Positions 9,178-17,532 of a stretch of 64,000 bases of DNA are shown piece after piece; position 1 is the stretch's first letter, and every line of letters begins with the position of its first letter. The notes below the pieces were generated by a model, which was not told where the DNA came from, did not search any database, and saw only the letters and a list, made by a program, of their open reading frames with translations. Both the position numbers and the translations under genes were made by a program. Source of the stretch: Paucimonas lemoignei (lineage in GTDB: Bacteria; Pseudomonadota; Gammaproteobacteria; Pseudomonadales; Pseudomonadaceae). The stretch spans positions 3,596,001 through 3,660,000 of the forward strand of contig LS483371.1 in NCBI GenBank assembly GCA_900475325.1, given 5' to 3'.

Positions 9178-9759
9178 ATGAAGAAACCAGCTCAAGACAT
9201 GCGTCAGCACATCATCGATGTGGCTCGCTCGCTAATGACCCATAAAGGCTATACCGCCGTCGGCCTTGCCGAAGTGTTGAATACGGCGGGCGTGCCCAAA
9301 GGTTCGTTCTACTACTACTTCAAGTCCAAGGAAGAATTCGGTCAGGCGCTGCTTGAGGAATACTTCAGCGAGTACCTGACCCGCGTGGACGCCTTGATGG
9401 CCCGCCCCGGCACGGGTGCCGAACGGCTGTTGGCGTATTTCCGCTACTGGCAGGAGACACAGGGAACTGATCTTCCCGAGGGCAAGTGCCTGGTGGTCAA
9501 GCTCGGTGCCGAAGTGTGCGACCTGTCCGAGGATATGCGTGGCGTCATTGAAAGGGGTACGGCAAAAATCATTCAGCGCATCACCGCCTGTGTGGAGAGG
9601 GGCGCAGCCGATGGCAGCGTTCACCCCGACGGCAACAACGAGGCGTTTGCGGAGTCGCTCTATCAGCTCTGGCTGGGCGCTTCCCTGATGGTGAAGGTCA
9701 ACAAGTCCACCGAGTCTTTTGATAAAGCCCTGAACATGACCCAACGCCTGCTTCGGTAG
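9178..9759 (+). CDS. nemR: TetR-family repressor, NemR-like
   Basis: The product is 193 residues. The HTH spans about residues 9-55 (RQHIIDVARSLMTHKGYTAV then LAEVLNTAGVPKGSFYYYF). Cys104 in EGKCLVVKLGAEVCDLS sits where, from memory, E. coli NemR has its redox-sensing Cys106. E. coli NemR derepresses nemA in response to electrophiles, hypochlorite and methylglyoxal. The adjacent old yellow enzyme gene and the shared palindromes support the same role here. I chose the ATG at 9178 rather than an upstream TTG. Confidence 0.8.
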   Translation: MKKPAQDMRQHIIDVARSLMTHKGYTAVGLAEVLNTAGVPKGSFYYYFKSKEEFGQALLEEYFSEYLTRVDALMARPGTGAERLLAYFRYWQETQGTDLPEGKCLVVKLGAEVCDLSEDMRGVIERGTAKIIQRITACVERGAADGSVHPDGNNEAFAESLYQLWLGASLMVKVNKSTESFDKALNMTQRLLR

Positions 9760-9772
9760 CGGGCGTTTTTTT
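9745..9772 (+). terminator. Rho-independent terminator overlapping the end of nemR
   Basis: CGCCTGCT (9745-9752) pairs with AGCGGGCG (9758-9765), with one G-U, around a 5-nt loop, and seven T follow. The left arm lies in the last codons of nemR. It would separate nemR from nemA and give nemA its own promoter. Confidence 0.75.
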
Positions 9773-9783
9773 AAGCATTTTAG

Positions 9784-9801
9784 TAGACGACCGGTCCACT
9801 A
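9784..9801. promoter_or_regulatory. Candidate NemR operator upstream of nemA
   Basis: TAGACGACCGGTCCACTA is an imperfect 18-bp palindrome (TAG-N2-GACCGGTC-N2-CTA), 13 bp before the nemA start and just after the nemR terminator. The core GACCGGTC is a perfect 8-mer palindrome, repeated with one change in front of nemR. Confidence 0.7.
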
Positions 9802-9814
9802 TTTAGGAATTGCA

Positions 9815-10918
9815 ATGAACGATCTCAATCAAACCACCGACCTGTTTTCCCCCGTGCGAATGGGCGCCATCGCGCTGGCAAACCGCATCGTCATGGCACC
9901 CGTCACCCGCAGCCGTTATGACGAAGACGGCGTGCCCAATGCATTGCACGCCACTTATTACGCGCAGCGCGCCAGCGCTGGATTGATTGTCGCCGAGGCC
10001 ACCAACATTTCGGCTCAAGGCCGTGGCTATGCGGCAACGCCGGGTATCTGGAGCGACGAACAGGTCGCGGGCTGGCGCCAGGTGACGGACGCCGTGCACG
10101 CCGCAGGCGGCAAGATTGTCAGCCAGCTGTGGCACGTCGGACGTTTCTCCAGTGTCGATCTGCAACCCAATGGCGAGGCACCGGTTGCGCCATCAGCCCT
10201 CCAGGCGCAGGGCAACACCTACACGGTTGATGGCTTCGTACCCGTCTCCATGCCTCGCGCTCTGGAGACCGATGAAATCCCCGGCATCATCGCGCAGTAC
10301 AAACACGCCGCCGAAAATGCCAAACGGGCGGGTTTTGATGGCGTTGAAGTCCACTCGGCCAACAGCTATCTGCTGGATCAGTTCCTGCGCGACTCCACCA
10401 ATCAGCGGACCGATCAGTACGGCGGCTCGATTGAAAACCGCGCCCGCCTGACCCTGGAAGTGACGCAGGCCATCGTCGACATCTGGGGCAGCGACCGGGT
10501 CGGAATCCGCCTGTCACCGGTGACTCCCGATGCCGGCAACACAGCGCCGGACAGCAACGTCAGGGGCTTGCATGGCTACTTGATCCAGCAACTCAACACA
10601 CTGTACCTGGCCTACCTGCACTTCGTCGAAGGCGCGACGGCCACCTCTCGCGAGGTGCCAGCGGGTGTCGATCTGGACGCGCTGAGTGCGCAGTTCCAAG
10701 GCCCCTTTATCGGCAATAACAACTACGACCTGGACATGGCCATCGAGCGTCGAGCGCAGGGCAGGATCGACGCCGTGGCGTTCGGCCGCCTGTTCATCTC
10801 CAACCCCGACCTGGTGGCTCGGTTGCGTCACGGCGCAGAACTGACCATCGCGCCCCGTGAGTCGTACTACGGCGGCGGCGCGAAAGGCTACACCGACTGG
10901 CCACTGGGCGACTACTGA
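9815..10918 (+). CDS. nemA: Old yellow enzyme family alkene reductase (NemA/XenB-like)
   Basis: The product is 367 residues, the normal length for an FMN-dependent OYE. Motifs include FSPVRMGAIALANRIVMAPV near the N-terminus, SQLWHVGRFS, and the active-site block FDGVEVHSANSYLLDQFLRD followed by STNQRTDQYGGSIENRARL. The C-terminal AFGRLFISNPDLVARLRHGA completes the FMN phosphate site. These enzymes reduce activated alkenes, nitrate esters and N-ethylmaleimide with NAD(P)H. A NemR-type operator precedes it and an SDR gene follows 64 bp downstream. Confidence 0.9.
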   Translation: MNDLNQTTDLFSPVRMGAIALANRIVMAPVTRSRYDEDGVPNALHATYYAQRASAGLIVAEATNISAQGRGYAATPGIWSDEQVAGWRQVTDAVHAAGGKIVSQLWHVGRFSSVDLQPNGEAPVAPSALQAQGNTYTVDGFVPVSMPRALETDEIPGIIAQYKHAAENAKRAGFDGVEVHSANSYLLDQFLRDSTNQRTDQYGGSIENRARLTLEVTQAIVDIWGSDRVGIRLSPVTPDAGNTAPDSNVRGLHGYLIQQLNTLYLAYLHFVEGATATSREVPAGVDLDALSAQFQGPFIGNNNYDLDMAIERRAQGRIDAVAFGRLFISNPDLVARLRHGAELTIAPRESYYGGGAKGYTDWPLGDY

Positions 10919-10982
10919 TCCCCGGCCTGCCCTCTTCCCCTCTCACGCTGGCAGTCAAAGGCTCCAGACAGGAAACCAAGAC

Positions 10983-11726
10983 ATGAACTACCTCGACAGC
11001 AAAACAGCCATCGTCACCGGCGCTTCTTCAGGCATTGGTGCTGCAACCGCAAGAGCGCTGGCCGCTCAGGGCGTCAACGTCGTCGCCGCGGCTCTGGATC
11101 AAGACGCCCTTGATGCACTGGTTGGCGAATTACGCGCTGCAGGTCATCAAGCTTCGGCCTGTGTGACGGATGTCACCCAACCGGATCAGACACTGGCCCT
11201 CGCGCAGTTTGCCAAGCGCACCTATGGCTCAGTGGACATCCTGGTCAACAACGCCGGTCTGATGCTGTTCTCCAACTGGGTCGATGTTGCGACTCAGGAC
11301 TGGAATGCGATGATCGACGTCAACATCAAGGGCTACCTCAATGCCATCGCCGCCGTTCTTCCCTTTATGGTCGAGCAGAAATCCGGGCAGATCCTGAACA
11401 TGGACTCGGTCGCAGGCCATCAGGTCGGGCCAGCAGCCGGTGTTTACAGTGCCACCAAATTCTTTGTGCAGGCGATGACCGAATCGATGCGCAAAGAACT
11501 GGGCGTGCAGCACGGGATTCGGGTCAATACCGTGAGCCCCGGAGTGATCAACACCGGTTGGGCCGACAAGGTTACCGACCCCGAAGGCCGCAAGGCAGCC
11601 AAGGCACTGAACGAAATCGCCATCGCGCCTGAGGACATCAGCCGCGCCGTGATCTATTCGCTCAATCAGCCGGCCAACGTCACCGTCAACGACCTGATCA
11701 TTTCCCCAACCCGTCAGGATTGGTGA
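10983..11726 (+). CDS. Short-chain dehydrogenase/reductase
   Basis: The product is 247 residues and a classical SDR. The cofactor site is TGASSGIGAATARAL, the stabilising motif is LVNNAGLM, and Ser-Tyr-Lys are visible as MDSVAG followed by YSATKFFVQ. The preference for NADH or NADPH and the substrate cannot be fixed from the sequence; relatives reduce carbonyls, including clavaldehyde-type substrates. It lies between nemA and the NTF2-like gene on the same strand, which suggests a joint role in carbonyl detoxification. The start at 10983 has AGGAAACC upstream. Confidence 0.85.
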   Translation: MNYLDSKTAIVTGASSGIGAATARALAAQGVNVVAAALDQDALDALVGELRAAGHQASACVTDVTQPDQTLALAQFAKRTYGSVDILVNNAGLMLFSNWVDVATQDWNAMIDVNIKGYLNAIAAVLPFMVEQKSGQILNMDSVAGHQVGPAAGVYSATKFFVQAMTESMRKELGVQHGIRVNTVSPGVINTGWADKVTDPEGRKAAKALNEIAIAPEDISRAVIYSLNQPANVTVNDLIISPTRQDW

Positions 11727-11784
11727 CAGGTCACGCCAGTCTGGTCCGCTTTGGATCAGCCTCCCCCTCCAAGGAGCACTACTC

Positions 11785-12171
11785 ATGAGCAAGAACATCA
11801 AAGCCGTCCCGACCCGCGATTACAACGCCGTCATCGCGACCGCCAGCCAATACGTCGAGGGCCTGCGTACCGGTCACGTCGCCAGCCTTGAGCAAGCCTT
11901 CCACAAGGACGCGGTGATGTATGGCTTCACCAATGGTCAACTGCTGGGTGGCCCGATCAGCAACCTCTACACCTTCGTCGACACAAACGGCAGCGCCCCG
12001 GACATTGAAACGCGTCTGGACGTCCTGGCCATTACCCCGACCACTGCCGTGGTGCGCGTCGACATGGAAAAGGATGCCATCGGTGCCGATTACAACGACT
12101 ACCTGACGCTGATCAAAATCGACGGCGCCTGGAAAGTCATCGCCAAGGTCTACCACCAGTTCGAAGGTTGA
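11785..12171 (+). CDS. NTF2-like / SnoaL-like family protein
   Basis: The product is 128 residues, of cone-shaped NTF2-fold size. The opening YNAVIATASQYVEGLRTGHV and the tail YNDYLTLIKIDGAWKVIAKV are typical of lumazine-binding / nuclear-transport-factor-2-like proteins. The family contains enzymes and small-molecule binders, and its function here is unknown. A strong ribosome site (AAGGAG) lies 8 bp before the ATG. Confidence 0.75.
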   Translation: MSKNIKAVPTRDYNAVIATASQYVEGLRTGHVASLEQAFHKDAVMYGFTNGQLLGGPISNLYTFVDTNGSAPDIETRLDVLAITPTTAVVRVDMEKDAIGADYNDYLTLIKIDGAWKVIAKVYHQFEG

Positions 12172-12180
12172 CCTGTGCCC

Positions 12181-12207
12181 GCATGCCGACCAGCAAGGTC
12201 GGCATGC
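12181..12207 (+). other. Perfect 11-bp hairpin between cluster genes
   Basis: GCATGCCGACC (12181-12191) and GGTCGGCATGC (12197-12207) form a perfect stem with loop AGCAA. Only a short T run follows, so it is a weak terminator at best. It may act as an attenuator or mRNA stabiliser between the NTF2-like gene and the next gene. Confidence 0.6.
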
Positions 12208-12227
12208 CTTTACCAAAGGAGCTTCCC

Positions 12228-12902
12228 ATGTCCAACGTATTCGTCATCGGCGCTGCTGGCAAAGTAGGCCAGCGCCTCATCAAGATCCTCAGCGACAACG
12301 GGCACGGTGTGGTTGCCCTGCATCGCAAGCCAGAGCAGTCACAGCTGATCAGTGCGACCGGGGCCACACCGCTGCTGGATAACCTCACCGAGCTGGACGC
12401 TTCTGAACTCGCGACCGCCATGGCGGGTAGCGACGTGGTGGTGTTCACCGCCGGAGCGGGCGGCGCCGGTATCGAGTTGACCAACGCCATTGATGGCCAA
12501 GGGTTGCAAACCTCGGTCGCCGCCGCTGAGTTGGCCGGTGTGCATCGCTTCCTGTTGGTCTCAGCCTTTCCGGAAGCACTGCGCGGCACCGACACCAGCG
12601 AGGGCTTCGAGAACTACATGCGCGTGAAGAAAGCCGCCGATGTGCACCTGGCATCGTCTGGACTGGACTGGGTGATCCTCAGGCCCGGCACCCTGGTCGA
12701 CAGCCCTGGCACGTCGGCAGTTCGAGCGGGGCTGGCGATTCCTTACGGCGAAATCCCTCGTGATGATGTAGCTGCCTTGCTGGCGGCACTAGTGGAACGC
12801 CCGGCTATCACCCGCCAGATCATTGAAGTGGTCCAGGGCGACACCCCTATCGATGAGGCATTGGATACATTCGACCGCTCATCAACAACGAGGCCTTTAT
12901 AA
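12228..12902 (+). CDS. NAD(P)-binding SDR-like protein (atypical SDR, NAD(P)H-binding family)
   Basis: The product is 224 residues. An N-terminal Rossmann motif (NVFVIGAAGKVGQRLIKILS) and HRFLLVSAFPEALRG, followed by a block ending DWVILRPGTLVD, match YwnB/BVR-B-type proteins that bind NAD(P)H without the classical Tyr-Lys pair. I chose the ATG at 12228 because AAAGGA precedes it and homology starts there. Its stop (TAA) directly abuts the ATG of the next gene, so the two are coupled. The substrate is unknown. Confidence 0.8.
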   Translation: MSNVFVIGAAGKVGQRLIKILSDNGHGVVALHRKPEQSQLISATGATPLLDNLTELDASELATAMAGSDVVVFTAGAGGAGIELTNAIDGQGLQTSVAAAELAGVHRFLLVSAFPEALRGTDTSEGFENYMRVKKAADVHLASSGLDWVILRPGTLVDSPGTSAVRAGLAIPYGEIPRDDVAALLAALVERPAITRQIIEVVQGDTPIDEALDTFDRSSTTRPL

Positions 12903-13340
12903 ATGGCAACCGTTGAATACAACGAGCTGATTGATAACCCCGCAGATCAGGCGTGGAAGGTGCTCAGACAATTCGGCGGCATCGCCCAATGGCACCCGGG
13001 AATCACCCGAAGCCAGATCGAAGGTGAACTGGCTGACGATACAGTCGGTGCAATCCGGCGGCTTGAGCTTGCCGACGGTGGCATTATTCGTGAGCGACTC
13101 TTGTCTTTGAGCGACAGCGGCCGGACGCTCTCGTACACATTTGAGCAATCCCCTCTGCCCCTCGATAACTATCAGGCGCAGGTCAAGGTGGTCCAGACCG
13201 CCACAGCGTCACAGTGCGCGGTGCACTGGAGCGCGACCTTCGATGTTCGGGACCCAGGCGCCGACGCTCATTACGAAACGCTCATCACAGGGCTGATTGT
13301 CGACGGGCACTTGGGCTTGGTCCGCATGCTCCAACAGTGA
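12903..13340 (+). CDS. SRPBCC-family (polyketide cyclase/START-like) protein
   Basis: The product is 145 residues. MATVEYNELIDNPADQAWKV, then FGGIAQWHPGI and a central IRRLELADGGIIRERLLSLS are typical of SRPBCC helix-grip proteins related to plant Bet v 1 and polyketide cyclases. These bind hydrophobic ligands; no enzymatic residue can be named. It starts directly after the stop of the previous gene and ends the run of closely spaced nem-cluster genes. Confidence 0.78.
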   Translation: MATVEYNELIDNPADQAWKVLRQFGGIAQWHPGITRSQIEGELADDTVGAIRRLELADGGIIRERLLSLSDSGRTLSYTFEQSPLPLDNYQAQVKVVQTATASQCAVHWSATFDVRDPGADAHYETLITGLIVDGHLGLVRMLQQ

Positions 13341-13457
13341 GCGACGCGCGACCGGCAATTTGACCAATGGCCGCACCCGACCTTGGAATCAGCTGGCGCG
13401 CCCTCATAACTTGGCTACACCAACGTTCCTTACGTTCCTTAGAGGGAAAGACAGAAC

Positions 13458-13964
13458 ATGACCAGCCAAACCGAAACCGCCATTCTTGCCGGCGGATGCT
13501 TCTGGGGCATGCAGGACCTGTTGCGCCGCTACCCGGGCGTGCTGAGCACCCGAGTCGGTTACACCGGTGGCGAGGTGCCTAATGCCACTTACCGTAACCA
13601 CGGCAACCATGCCGAAGCCATCGAAATCACCTTCGACCCTGCCGTGATCAGCTACCGGCAGATCCTCGAGTTCTTTTTCCAGATCCACGACCCGAGCACG
13701 GCCAATCGCCAGGGCAATGACCTGGGCCCCAGCTATCGTTCGGCCATCTATTACCTCAGCGAACAGCAGCGTGATGTGGCCGAAGACACGGCCGCCGATG
13801 TCGACGCCTCAGGTTTGTGGCCAGGCCGCGTGGTGACGGAAATCGAACCCGCCGGGCCGTTCTGGGAGGCTGAACCGGAACATCAGGACTACCTGGAACG
13901 CATTCCCAACGGCTACACGTGCCACTTCATTCGCCCGAACTGGAAGTTGCCGAAGCGCGCTTGA
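13458..13964 (+). CDS. msrA: Peptide methionine sulfoxide reductase MsrA
   Basis: The product is 168 residues. The catalytic GGCFWG motif places the nucleophilic cysteine at position 14. [31 protein letters not shown] and the FHDPST-like stretch [20 protein letters not shown] are all intact. MsrA reduces methionine-S-sulfoxide in proteins. It is shorter than the 215-residue E. coli type and lacks its N-terminal extension. Its position after the nem cluster fits an oxidant/electrophile-response group, though a 117-bp gap may hold a separate promoter. Confidence 0.92.
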   Translation: MTSQTETAILAGGCFWGMQDLLRRYPGVLSTRVGYTGGEVPNATYRNHGNHAEAIEITFDPAVISYRQILEFFFQIHDPSTANRQGNDLGPSYRSAIYYLSEQQRDVAEDTAADVDASGLWPGRVVTEIEPAGPFWEAEPEHQDYLERIPNGYTCHFIRPNWKLPKRA

Positions 13965-13983
13965 TAAATACAGCCCCTGCTGA

Positions 13984-14013
13984 TGCGCAACGCTGCCTGA
14001 ACGGCGTTGCGCA
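13984..14013 (+). terminator. Likely terminator after msrA
   Basis: TGCGCAACGC (13984-13993) pairs perfectly with GCGTTGCGCA (14004-14013), and a short TTT lies 8 bp further. The 230 bp from here to ehuB holds no gene I can see. Confidence 0.6.
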
Positions 14014-14243
14014 AGGCATCTTTCTCGCACCATTACGCCACTGATTCATCCCTTCCCCCGCAGCCCAGAGCTGTCGCTTCAACATTTTGACCATAAGCTC
14101 ATGCGTAAAAGATATTTAGAAATAGTTTTTTAGAACCATATGCTTGCAGCCTAAAGCTTTTGATGCCAAGGACGCCGACATTCAGAAGCCTTCCAGCACA
14201 GCGCCTGTGATTCGTCCCTATTTCTGACCTCTGAGCATCCCTG

Positions 14244-15116
14244 ATGAAAGCCCTGAACCCGTTGTCGTTGTCCGCTGCACTTGGATCCGCCGTGCTGTTG
14301 AGCGCGGTCTGTTCGTTCTCCGCCGTGGCCGGGCTTCTGGAAAAAGGTCGCGCCGACGGCCTGACGGCAGGCATCGCCAATGAACAGCCTTACGCTTACA
14401 TCGGCACCGATGGCAAAGCGACTGGCGCCAACGTCGAAGTCCTGAAAGCCGTTCTAGGCCCGCTGGGCATCAACAAGATTGAAACCCCGATCACCGACTT
14501 CGGCTCTCTGGTACCGGGGCTGGCGGCCGGGCGCTTCGATCTGATCGGCGCCGGTCTGTTCATCAACCCGGCGCGCTGCAAGGTCATCGGCTACTCAAAC
14601 CCGGTCACTCGCTCCGGCGGCGCATTTCTGGTCAAGGCCGGTAACCCGCTGAAGCTGCACAGCCTCAAGGACGTCGCCACACACGGCAAGGCACGCCTGG
14701 CCACACAACCTGGCAGTAATCAGGTCCAGGAAGCCAAGGACAGCGGCGTCGCCACCGCCAACGTCGTGCTGTTCGATAAAGACACCGAAGCCCTCGCCGC
14801 ACTGCAGGCCGGCCGGGTTGACGTGGTGTACTTCCCCGACGCCGAGATCATCAGCCTGGTGAAAAAGGTCAATGACCCGGCCATCGAGCGAGCATTGCCC
14901 TTCGAGCAGATCCCAGACGCGCAAGGCAAACCGACCTGGAATTACCACGCTTATGGGCTGCCGAAAAACGACCCGGTCTTCATCGCCGCCTTCAACGAAC
15001 AACTGGCCAAATTGCGTGCTTCCGGTGAGCTGCTCAAGATCCTGCAAAAGTACGGCTACACCGAAAATGAACTGGCACCCGCCGACGTGACTGCCGAGCA
15101 GCGCTGCAGCCTTTGA
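14244..15116 (+). CDS. ehuB: Ectoine/hydroxyectoine-type ABC transporter substrate-binding protein
   Basis: The product is 290 residues with a signal peptide (cleavage probably after AVA near residue 30). It is a family 3 solute-binding protein: IANEQPYAYIGTDGKATGAN, FGSLVPGLAAGRFDLIGAGL and FINPARCKVIGYSNP resemble EhuB of Sinorhizobium and pseudomonads. EhuB captures ectoines in the periplasm for use as osmolytes or carbon source. Permease and ATPase genes follow directly. No ectoine-degradation gene is in the window, so specificity rests on family resemblance and could be another amino-acid-like compound. Confidence 0.8.
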   Translation: MKALNPLSLSAALGSAVLLSAVCSFSAVAGLLEKGRADGLTAGIANEQPYAYIGTDGKATGANVEVLKAVLGPLGINKIETPITDFGSLVPGLAAGRFDLIGAGLFINPARCKVIGYSNPVTRSGGAFLVKAGNPLKLHSLKDVATHGKARLATQPGSNQVQEAKDSGVATANVVLFDKDTEALAALQAGRVDVVYFPDAEIISLVKKVNDPAIERALPFEQIPDAQGKPTWNYHAYGLPKNDPVFIAAFNEQLAKLRASGELLKILQKYGYTENELAPADVTAEQRCSL

Positions 15117-15251
15117 TCGCAGCCGGCTCACCCGCCGCGCACCGTTGCACGCCAGCCTTCTGAACATCACACCCTGATCGTTAGCGCCGCCAGCCAAGGG
15201 CGGCGTTGAAACCTGAGCGGCAAACGGCCTCAACCCACACGAGTACAGGCC

Positions 15252-15932
15252 ATGTTTTTTGATCCTGCTACGGTCGACACCGCGGGCTTCATCGCCCGCC
15301 AGTTAGCCTCCGGCGCCCTGTTGACGCTGCAAATCACCCTGCTCGCGCAAGTCGTGGTGGTAGTGATGTCGTTCGTCATTGCCTTGATGCGCCTGTCGCC
15401 CTGGCGCGCACTGCGCTGGATTGCCACGGTGTACGTCGAAATCCTGCGCGGCATCTCGGCGCTGGTCCTGCTGTTTTATCTGTTTTTCATCCTGCCGCTG
15501 TTCGGCATCAGCCTGTCGCCCATGACCACCGGCGTGCTTGGCCTGGGCCTGACCTTCTCGGCCTACGGTTCGGAAATCGTGCGTTCGGCGCTGGTCAACG
15601 TCAGCAGTGGCCAGCGCGATGCCGTCAAGGCGCTGGACTTTGATTCGCTCACCGCCCTGCGCCGGATTATCTTGCCGCAAGCCCTGCCCTTGATGCTGCC
15701 GCCCATGGGCAATCAACTGGTGGAACTGCTCAAGACCACCTCGCTGGTTTCACTGATCAGCCTCAGCGACCTCACGTTTTCGGGCGCGCAGGTGATCACC
15801 ACCCTGGGCCAGCAAACGCTGATCTGGTGCATCGTGCTGGTGTGTTATTTCCTCATGGCCTGGCCCTTGAGCTGGCTGGTGCGCCGCTATGAGCGCCACG
15901 TCACGGCCTGGCGCCAGGAGACGTCGTCATGA
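15252..15932 (+). CDS. ehuC: Ectoine/hydroxyectoine-type ABC transporter permease
   Basis: The product is 226 residues with about five membrane helices of the HisMQ type. The EAA loop is ALDFDSLTALRRIILPQALP, and the N-terminal part contains YVEILRGISALVLLFYLFFI. It overlaps ehuD by 4 bp and would form the heterodimeric channel with it. A 135-bp gap separates it from ehuB, consistent with higher expression of the binding protein. Confidence 0.82.
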   Translation: MFFDPATVDTAGFIARQLASGALLTLQITLLAQVVVVVMSFVIALMRLSPWRALRWIATVYVEILRGISALVLLFYLFFILPLFGISLSPMTTGVLGLGLTFSAYGSEIVRSALVNVSSGQRDAVKALDFDSLTALRRIILPQALPLMLPPMGNQLVELLKTTSLVSLISLSDLTFSGAQVITTLGQQTLIWCIVLVCYFLMAWPLSWLVRRYERHVTAWRQETSS

Positions 15933-16579
15933 ATTTCGATTACGCCTTCGCCTGGTCCATCCTGCCGGAGCTGTTCATGGGCCTGCTGGTCACCCTGCAA
16001 GTGGTGGTGCTGGGCTTTCTGCTGGCCGTGCTGGTCGGGCTGGTGTTGGCCATTGCCCAGCGCTCCAGCCACCGATGGCTTTACCGGCTGAGTGCGGGTT
16101 ACCTGAGCTTCTTTCGCCACACGCCCCTGATGGTGCAGCTGTACGTACTGTTTTTCGCCCTGCCCCTGGCGGGCATCACCCTGCCCGCCATTTCAACCGG
16201 CGTGATCGGCCTGGGCCTTTACTACGGCGCCTACATTGCCGAGGCCTATCGCGGCGCCATCAAAGGTGTGCCGAGAGGCCAATGGGAAGCGGCGCGCGCG
16301 CTGGACTTCGACACGATGACGACCTGGCAGCGCATCGTGCTGCCCCAGGCGCTCAAGCCCATGCTGCCGATTCTGGGCAACTACCTGATCGGCATGTTCA
16401 AAGAGACGCCGCTGCTGGCGGTGATCACCATTCCTGAGCTGTTCCAGGCCGCCAAACAGATCGCCGGCATGAGCTATCGCTATACCGAGCCGTACACGGT
16501 GATGGCGCTGATGTTCCTGGCGATCAGCGTGCCGACTTCCCTGCTCTTCAAATTTCTCGAAAGGCGCCGTCATGTCTAA
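15929..16579 (+). CDS. ehuD: Ectoine/hydroxyectoine-type ABC transporter permease
   Basis: The product is 216 residues with about five membrane helices. FFRHTPLMVQLYVLFFALP and the EAA loop ALDFDTMTTWQRIVLPQALK mark it as the second HisMQ-type subunit. It overlaps ehuC by 4 bp and ehuA by 8 bp, so all three are translationally coupled. Confidence 0.82.
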   Translation: MNFDYAFAWSILPELFMGLLVTLQVVVLGFLLAVLVGLVLAIAQRSSHRWLYRLSAGYLSFFRHTPLMVQLYVLFFALPLAGITLPAISTGVIGLGLYYGAYIAEAYRGAIKGVPRGQWEAARALDFDTMTTWQRIVLPQALKPMLPILGNYLIGMFKETPLLAVITIPELFQAAKQIAGMSYRYTEPYTVMALMFLAISVPTSLLFKFLERRRHV

Positions 16580-17363
16580 TCTCACACAGCCTCCAGCAAG
16601 CGCCGCGCCGCAAATACGCCTGAGCCAAGTGGTCAAGGATTTTGGCAGCACGCGGATCATCGACCACCTGGACCTGAGCATTCCCCAAGGCCAGAAAGTC
16701 GCATTGATCGGCCCGAGCGGGTCCGGCAAGTCCACGGTCCTGCGGCTGATCAAAGGGCTGGAAACCTACCAGCACGGCAGCATTGAGGTGGCGGGCGCCC
16801 CGGTCCCTGGCAAACACGCCGGGTGGCGTTGGCCAGGTTCGAAAAAGCCACCGGTGGTGCATCGGGTCGGCATGGTGTTCCAGCAATTCAATCTGTTCCC
16901 ACACCTGAGCGTGCTGGAAAACGTCACCGAAGCGCCGTTGCGGGTTTTGAAACTCAGCCGCGACGAAGCCCAGGAGCGTGCCCGCGAATACCTCGGGCTG
17001 GTGGGCATGAGCCATAAAACCGCGGCCTATCCGGGGCAGCTTTCCGGCGGACAGCAGCAACGCGTGGCCATTGCCCGGGCCCTGGCCATGCGTCCTCAGG
17101 TAATGCTGTTCGACGAAGTGACCTCCGCACTGGACCCGGAACTGGTCGGCGAAGTGCTGGCAGTGATCCGCAGCATCGCTCATGAGCAGCAGATGACCAT
17201 GTTGCTGGTCACCCACGAAATGAAGTTCGCCCAGGACATTGCCGACCGGGTGCTATTCATGGAAGCCGGAAAAATCGTCGCCGACGGTAGCGCCAAGCAG
17301 ATACTGCTTGAACCTGAAAACCCGCGAACCCGGCGGTTTTTGAATCTGGTGGAGCAGCGCTAA
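16572..17363 (+). CDS. ehuA: Ectoine/hydroxyectoine-type ABC transporter ATP-binding protein
   Basis: The product is 263 residues. Walker A is GPSGSGKST, the Q-loop is MVFQQFNLFPHLSVLENV, the signature is LSGGQQQRVAIARALAM, Walker B is VMLFDEVTSALDPE, and the switch histidine is in LLVTHEMKFA. An extra stretch between the Walker A and Q-loop regions (GKHAGWRWPGSKKPP) is longer than in HisP and is a feature I associate with the EhuA subgroup. It powers import through EhuC/EhuD. Confidence 0.85.
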   Translation: MSNLTQPPASAAPQIRLSQVVKDFGSTRIIDHLDLSIPQGQKVALIGPSGSGKSTVLRLIKGLETYQHGSIEVAGAPVPGKHAGWRWPGSKKPPVVHRVGMVFQQFNLFPHLSVLENVTEAPLRVLKLSRDEAQERAREYLGLVGMSHKTAAYPGQLSGGQQQRVAIARALAMRPQVMLFDEVTSALDPELVGEVLAVIRSIAHEQQMTMLLVTHEMKFAQDIADRVLFMEAGKIVADGSAKQILLEPENPRTRRFLNLVEQR

Positions 17364-17532
17364 ACAAACGGAGTAAGAACAAGCTGACTCGCCGTCGGCA
17401 GGCCGAACACCGTAAGGCGGGTGAGCCTCTCGATGTCGGGTGAGCCGGGCGTGACGTGCTGAAGCTTGTCCACCGGCAACGCTTTACGGCATTCAACCGC
17501 AGACCTGAAGACAGCCTCGCAAAAAAGCGGCT

